Both the position numbers and the translations under genes were made by a program. A DNA stretch of 64,000 bases from a bacterium. GTDB lineage: Bacteria > Electryoneota > RPQS01. The notes below the pieces were generated by a model. That model saw only the letters and a program-made list of their open reading frames with translations, had not been told where the DNA came from and did no database searches. This document shows positions 60,271 to 64,000 of this stretch, piece by piece; position 1 is the stretch's first letter, and the number at the start of each line of letters is the position of its first letter. The stretch is from assembly GCA_036504735.1 (NCBI GenBank), contig DASXUQ010000016.1:1-64000 (forward strand). The letters run 5' to 3'.

Positions 60271-61247
60271 GGCCTGTCCCTTTCGAGCATGGCGCGCACC
60301 GCATCGTATACCGCGTGAGGCTGCACGTCGGCCACGGACGCCCGGACGCTCCGCGCTTCCGCGCCGATAGTGGCGTGAATGGCGGTGTCGGCGGGTGTCC
60401 AGTAAACGGGAGAGTCGGGGCCGAAAATCGTAACGGTCGAGACCCCGAGCGCCACGGCGATGTGCTTCGGACCGCCGTCATTGCCGACCAGCACCGCGCA
60501 ACGCTCCAGCACGCCGCCCAGATGGCCCAAATCCCGCACGGGCAGCATATGCTTTTCGGACAGATCGCCGCGCGCGCGCAATTCGGCCACCGCGCTCTCG
60601 TCACCCGGCGTAATCAGCACCAGTGGTGTTGCCAACCGGTCCTCGTGCATCCGCTGCAACACTTCGCGGAAACAATCGAGGGGCCAGCGTTTGTGGTCGC
60701 GGCGGCTATGCACGAAGAAGGCGGCGACACGAGTCTCCGCCGACCATCCGCGCTCGGCCCATGCCGTGGCCGCATATTCGCGATCATCCTTTGTCAGATA
60801 AAACTCCGTAGCCGTATCCGCAGCGCGAACTCCGAGCGCCGTCACCAGCCCGAGTTTGTGCTGCGCACTGTACATCGGATGTTGCGCCTCCTGACGAGGC
60901 ACCGTGCGGGTGTAGACCCAGTTCATGCCACGCCGCACAAATCCCACCCGCTGTTTGGCGCCGCTCAAACGAGTGGCGAGGGCGCTGCGCGGATCGGAGA
61001 GAAAATCCAGCAGGAAGTCCGCCTTGCCGTGACGCCGCGCGGCTCCCGCCAGCGAGAGGGCCGATGGGCCGCGTTTGATCGTTACTACGTTGTCGATGTG
61101 AGGATTGTGGGCAAACACCCGCGCCACCTGTGGTTCGCACACGACGGAGAGCTCGCTGTCCGGATAGCGGTCCTTAATGGCCCGCAAGGCCGGCGTGGCG
61201 AGCAGACTGTCACCGATGCGTCGAAAGAGAAAGGCTACAATGCGCAT
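60267..61247 (-). CDS. Glycosyltransferase family 9, heptosyltransferase-like
   Basis: 326 residues, ATG start. RIVAFLFRRIGDSLLATPALRAI at the N-terminus, AAFFVHSRRDHKRWPLDCF in the middle and VLVGNDGGPKHIAVALGVSTVTIFGPDSP, a close match to WaaC/WaaF-type enzymes. Ends with a segment on VRASVADVQPHAVYDAVRAML. Third in the operon, 18 bases after the WaaE-like gene. Transfers a heptose or related sugar to the LPS core; order of action is not readable. Confidence 0.88.
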   Translation of the reverse strand: MRIVAFLFRRIGDSLLATPALRAIKDRYPDSELSVVCEPQVARVFAHNPHIDNVVTIKRGPSALSLAGAARRHGKADFLLDFLSDPRSALATRLSGAKQRVGFVRRGMNWVYTRTVPRQEAQHPMYSAQHKLGLVTALGVRAADTATEFYLTKDDREYAATAWAERGWSAETRVAAFFVHSRRDHKRWPLDCFREVLQRMHEDRLATPLVLITPGDESAVAELRARGDLSEKHMLPVRDLGHLGGVLERCAVLVGNDGGPKHIAVALGVSTVTIFGPDSPVYWTPADTAIHATIGAEARSVRASVADVQPHAVYDAVRAMLERDRP

Positions 61248-61265
61248 CGTCGGAGGGAGGGGACG

Positions 61266-62045
61266 TTAGTGGTCATGGTGTGTGGCCTGCGTCATGGTCA
61301 ATTCGCGCAGCAAGGCATACTTGGTGAAGGTATACCAGCCGGCGACCGTGGCGATCACCAGTCCGTAAAATCCATCTAAGAATCCGCGCTGCATGACATA
61401 CGCGCGGAAAAACGCCCAAGGGCCGCGAAAGACCAGGTCGAAGGTTGTCGCCGTGCGTCCTTTGCGGTGCATGGCGGCGGCGGAGCCGACGGCGAACGCG
61501 AAGTTCTTCTGGATATGCTGGCGGACACCCGAATAGGTGTAGTGATAGAGATCGCCATCGTGCAGTCTGCGCTTGCGGCCATGGCGTAGCACGGGCAAGG
61601 GATGGGGTTCGGCGTCGTCCCATTCGACCTTGCCTTTGCGGTACAGAAACAGTTTCCATTGCGGGTACCAGCCGCTGTGGGCAATGGCTTTTCCCGCGTA
61701 GAAATTGCGGCGGTTGATTTCGAAGGCATCGCAGGAAGGATCTTCGGCAAAGGTCTCGATCAGGCGCTCGCGCATGGCATCGGAAATTTCTTCATCGGCA
61801 TCAATGCACAGCACCCACGGCTGCGAGGCCTGCTGCGTGCCGTAATTTTTCTGGTCGCCATAGCCGGTCCAGGCACGGTGCAGGATTGTCGCGCCAAAGG
61901 AACGGGAGATGTCGAGAGTGCGATCTGTCGATCCCGAATCCACCACAATCCGTTCCGCGCAACATTGCGCCGACCGCAGGCAGCGCTCGATATTTGCTTC
62001 CTCATTGAAGGTAATCACGACCAGCGAAATGGGCAGCATGGGCAT
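61266..62045 (-). CDS. WaaE/KdtX-like LPS-core glycosyltransferase (family 2)
   Basis: 259 residues. SLVVITFNEEANIERCLRS, IVVDSGSTDRT, ATILHRAWTGYGDQKNYG and WVLCIDADEEIS (DAD metal motif) are the hallmarks of WaaE/KdtX-type beta-glucosyltransferases. Also GWYPQWKLFLYRKGKVEW and an amphipathic C-terminal stretch (FFRAYVMQRGFLDGFYGL). Its ATG shares bases with the stop of the upstream GT4 gene (TGATG), and GAGGT lies eight bases before it. Adds a hexose to the inner core, by family analogy. Confidence 0.9.
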   Translation of the reverse strand: MPMLPISLVVITFNEEANIERCLRSAQCCAERIVVDSGSTDRTLDISRSFGATILHRAWTGYGDQKNYGTQQASQPWVLCIDADEEISDAMRERLIETFAEDPSCDAFEINRRNFYAGKAIAHSGWYPQWKLFLYRKGKVEWDDAEPHPLPVLRHGRKRRLHDGDLYHYTYSGVRQHIQKNFAFAVGSAAAMHRKGRTATTFDLVFRGPWAFFRAYVMQRGFLDGFYGLVIATVAGWYTFTKYALLRELTMTQATHHDH

Positions 62046-63187
62046 CAGGCATGACCTCGTGACGTACGCAGACGTGCCTGTTCATAGAACGCGACGGTCT
62101 GCTCGATTTCGTGGCCAAGACTGAAGGCGGAATGGACCATATCGCGTCCTGCGGATCCGAGACGGTTGGGCTCATCGGCGTGCCGCAGCATGGTTCGCAG
62201 GCCTTCGGCGAGAGCGTGGGCGTTGCGATTGGGAAAGGTCAAACCGTTGCGGCCATTCAGCACCACTTCCGGAAGAATATTCACGTCACTGGAAATTACG
62301 GGAATGCCGAAGCTCATATACTCCAGCGCCACACGGCAGATGGCTTCACTGCGCACGGAGGTTACCACGCCCACGTCCAGTTCCGACATGAGGGGCCGCA
62401 CGTCGTCGAGCCGCCCAAGGAAGCGGATTTGCCGTTCCACGCCGAAGAGTTTGGCAATCGTTTTCAAGTCCTCATGATTCCGGTCACGGGTATCTTCTCC
62501 TGCCAGAACACAGACGATCCGGCTACGCTCCTCGGCGCTCAACAGCGCGAGCGCTTCCAGCAGCACCTCCTGCCCTTTTTCGGGCGACATGCGCGCAATG
62601 ATGCCGATCAGGAGCTGCTCGGGTTTCAGGCCGTAGCGCTTGCGATAACCGCCGGCGCGGACACCGTCCACGAAGTCATCGGCCCGAAATCCGGGCAGAA
62701 TGACCTGATGATTTAACCGCCGCAAATCCACGAAGGGTTCATAGCGGCGCTGGGAAGATGCGGTCGTAAAGATCAGACCATCGGTGAATCGGCGGTGTAA
62801 AAGCCAGTTTGCCGGATTGTTAGAAGGCGGGCGCGGGTCGGCAACGGTGCGGATCAAGGGCACTCTCAATCTGCCCAGAGAACGCAGCAGCGCAAGGAAG
62901 GAGTGCCCGGGCGGGCAGTGCGGGTTCAGAACATCAGGCCGGAAATCGTGAACGATCTGCCGCAGCGCCTTGTAACCGGGCAACAGCCCACCCGCGCCGG
63001 TGCGGTCAAGCTCCAATTCGGAGTTGACGGGAAAGGGCGCGCCTTCCGACCAGCGGGCCAGAAACGAGTCCTTTTTGCAGCAGAGCAGCACGGAATGCCC
63101 CGCCGCATGCAGGCCGCGGGCGACTTCAAGGGCGTGCCAGGCCAGTGCGTTTCCGAAGCGGACATAGGCGGTGATGACGACTCTCAG
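62045..63187 (-). CDS. Glycosyltransferase family 4 with a probable CTG start codon
   Basis: 380 residues. The conserved GT4 N-terminus RVVITAYVRFGNALAWHALE is encoded upstream of the first GTG; the frame opens after a TGA and offers no ATG, GTG or TTG before it. A CTG at 63187 preceded by GAGGT six bases upstream (63198-63194) fits as start. C-terminal GT-B half: IGIIARMSPEKGQEVLLEAL, VLAGEDTRDRN, IRFLGRLDDVRPL, EAICRVALEYMSFGIPVIS and N-G-L-x-F-P-N. First gene of the LPS-core operon. WaaG-like by context; sugar unknown. Confidence 0.88.
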   Translation of the reverse strand: MRVVITAYVRFGNALAWHALEVARGLHAAGHSVLLCCKKDSFLARWSEGAPFPVNSELELDRTGAGGLLPGYKALRQIVHDFRPDVLNPHCPPGHSFLALLRSLGRLRVPLIRTVADPRPPSNNPANWLLHRRFTDGLIFTTASSQRRYEPFVDLRRLNHQVILPGFRADDFVDGVRAGGYRKRYGLKPEQLLIGIIARMSPEKGQEVLLEALALLSAEERSRIVCVLAGEDTRDRNHEDLKTIAKLFGVERQIRFLGRLDDVRPLMSELDVGVVTSVRSEAICRVALEYMSFGIPVISSDVNILPEVVLNGRNGLTFPNRNAHALAEGLRTMLRHADEPNRLGSAGRDMVHSAFSLGHEIEQTVAFYEQARLRTSRGHA

Positions 63188-63235
63188 AACCGGACCTCAT
63201 GCAGGTAGCGCGGGCGGTTCAAGAGCCGCAAGGTG

Positions 63236-63264
63236 TTGCATCCGCCGGAGGAAAGATGTATATT
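63236..63264 (+). promoter_or_regulatory. Promoter of the 5'-nucleotidase-family gene
   Basis: TTGCAT at 63236-63241, 17-bp spacer, TATATT at 63259-63264, 25 bases before the start codon. Divergent from the glycosyltransferase operon. Confidence 0.65.
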
Positions 63265-63289
63265 ATTCACAGTAAATGAAGGAGGGATG

Positions 63290-64000
63290 ATGCGGAATTT
63301 GATGATCGCGTGGGCGATCCTTGTGGCTGGAAGCGCGTTATGCAGCGCGGCGCCACGCGAAGTCGTGATCTTCCATACGAATGACATTCACGGACATTTC
63401 ATGCCCGAGCCTGCGAGCTGGCGCAAGGATCATGCATTAACGGGCGGCATGGGTGCGCTGTTCGAGCAGTTGCAGCAACTGCGCGCACAGCATCCGAATT
63501 CTATGTATCTGGATGCGGGAGATGTGATGACGGGCAACCCCGTGTGCAACATTGAGTACAGCGGCGTGAAAGGCGGTGCGTTGCAGGAAATGCTCAGGCG
63601 CTGCGGAGTCGCTGCCGAGTGTCTCGGCAACCACGAGTTCGATCTGGGATCGGACCATCTGCGCCAGTATGTTGCCGCGGCCAAGTACCCGGTAGTTTGC
63701 GCAAATCTCCGCGAGAAGAGCAGTGGCAAACCACTGACTGCATCATCTCATGTGTTTGAAATCAACGGGCTGCGCGTGGGAATCATCGGTCTGATTCTGG
63801 ACAATCTGTCCGGGGTGGCCGCTCACACCGCCGTGGAGCCGTTCCGGGTAGAAGACGTGTTCACTACAGCGCAGAAGCAGATTGACGAACTGGCACCGGC
63901 GACGGATCTGATTGTCCTGCTGACGCATGAAGGCGTCGAAGAGGACAGCATCCTGGCCATGCACACGCGCGGCGCGCAGGTCATCGTCGGCGGTCACAGC
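63290..64000 (+). CDS. 5'-nucleotidase/UshA-family metallophosphoesterase, 3' part outside the window
   Basis: 237 residues visible, cut by the window end. ATG 63290 is chosen (AAGGAGG four bases upstream; ATG 63287 is also in frame). Signal peptide MIAWAILVAGSALCSAA. Metallophosphoesterase motifs in order: VVIFHTNDIHGHF (first metal ligands DxH), LDAGDVMTG, CLGNHEFDLG (GNHE), LLTHEGVEED and IVGGHS. Family enzymes hydrolyse extracellular nucleotides or UDP-sugars in the periplasm. The C-terminal substrate domain is not visible. Own promoter; divergent from the LPS operon. Confidence 0.92.
   Translation, partial: MRNLMIAWAILVAGSALCSAAPREVVIFHTNDIHGHFMPEPASWRKDHALTGGMGALFEQLQQLRAQHPNSMYLDAGDVMTGNPVCNIEYSGVKGGALQEMLRRCGVAAECLGNHEFDLGSDHLRQYVAAAKYPVVCANLREKSSGKPLTASSHVFEINGLRVGIIGLILDNLSGVAAHTAVEPFRVEDVFTTAQKQIDELAPATDLIVLLTHEGVEEDSILAMHTRGAQVIVGGHS

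Noticed and set aside
1-64000. CRISPR arrays, insertion sequences, prophage or integrase genes
   Set aside because: Reading both strands I found no regularly spaced direct repeats with unique spacers, no transposase or integrase motifs and no phage structural genes; the window looks like stable chromosome.

Overview
The window is a gene-dense, GC-rich bacterial chromosome segment from a Gram-negative organism with an LPS-containing outer membrane (waaA, several heptosyltransferase-type enzymes, secretin, outer-membrane-type barrels). Three secreted proteins end in the PNPFNP-type C-terminal sorting domain used for type IX secretion, which points to the FCB (Fibrobacterota-Chlorobiota-Bacteroidota) superphylum, probably one of its little-cultivated phyla. 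Bacteroidota proper is unlikely, because the promoters I can read are ordinary TTGACA-N17-TATATT types and a LexA box of the GAAC-N4-GTTC kind is present. No closer taxonomic call is possible from sequence reading alone. Layout: (1) 1-2363, a repeat-interrupted surface protein with a sorting domain, then a YchF-like GTPase (2807-3880). (2) 4132-33692, a nearly 30-kb type IV pilus super-locus on the + strand: pilB, an unknown cyclase-fold-like protein, pilT, pilC, pilS, pilR, pilA, a second sigma54 activator, a giant Ig-repeat lipoprotein, a barrel-like protein, three minor pilin-like proteins, an accessory module (TPR protein, second PilT-type ATPase, DUF4388-roadblock protein, MshEN-DnaA-type AAA+ fusion, single-domain response regulator, PAS histidine kinase), and finally a fused pilM-pilN, a lipoprotein, pilO, pilP and pilQ. 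(3) 34033-39582, two tandem subtilisin-like proteases with sorting domains. (4) 39757-41359, an SOS-type dinB operon with its promoter and LexA box. (5) 41475-45767, minus-strand class I aldolase, a Trm112-like protein and a large secreted protein. (6) 46317-49728, a small barrel protein, an acyl-CoA mutase subunit, tRNA-Arg(UCU), a surface-repeat protein and tRNA-Leu(CAG). (7) 49894-56357, smpB, tyrS, a degenerate ApbE-like lipoprotein, a GT9 enzyme, waaA and two ECF-type ABC ATPases. (8) 56431-63187 on the minus strand, an OPT transporter and a five-gene LPS-core glycosyltransferase operon; the window ends inside a 5'-nucleotidase-family gene. How the genes work together: the pilus locus holds motors (PilB, PilT and a second PilT), platform (PilC), alignment complex (fused PilMN, PilO, PilP), secretin (PilQ), major and minor pilins, and its own regulation. 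Three sites match the sigma54 -24/-12 consensus (before pilB, pilA and the second activator), and two sigma54 activators are encoded alongside. The most unusual part is the accessory module at 22940-28948. It includes a fusion of the PilB-type N-terminal domain to a DnaA-type AAA+ ATPase. It also includes a histidine kinase that lacks its phospho-acceptor histidine, while PilS keeps the histidine but has lost its ATP-binding motifs, so the two may act as a complementary pair. A similar division of labour is visible in the two ABC ATPases at 54988-56357.
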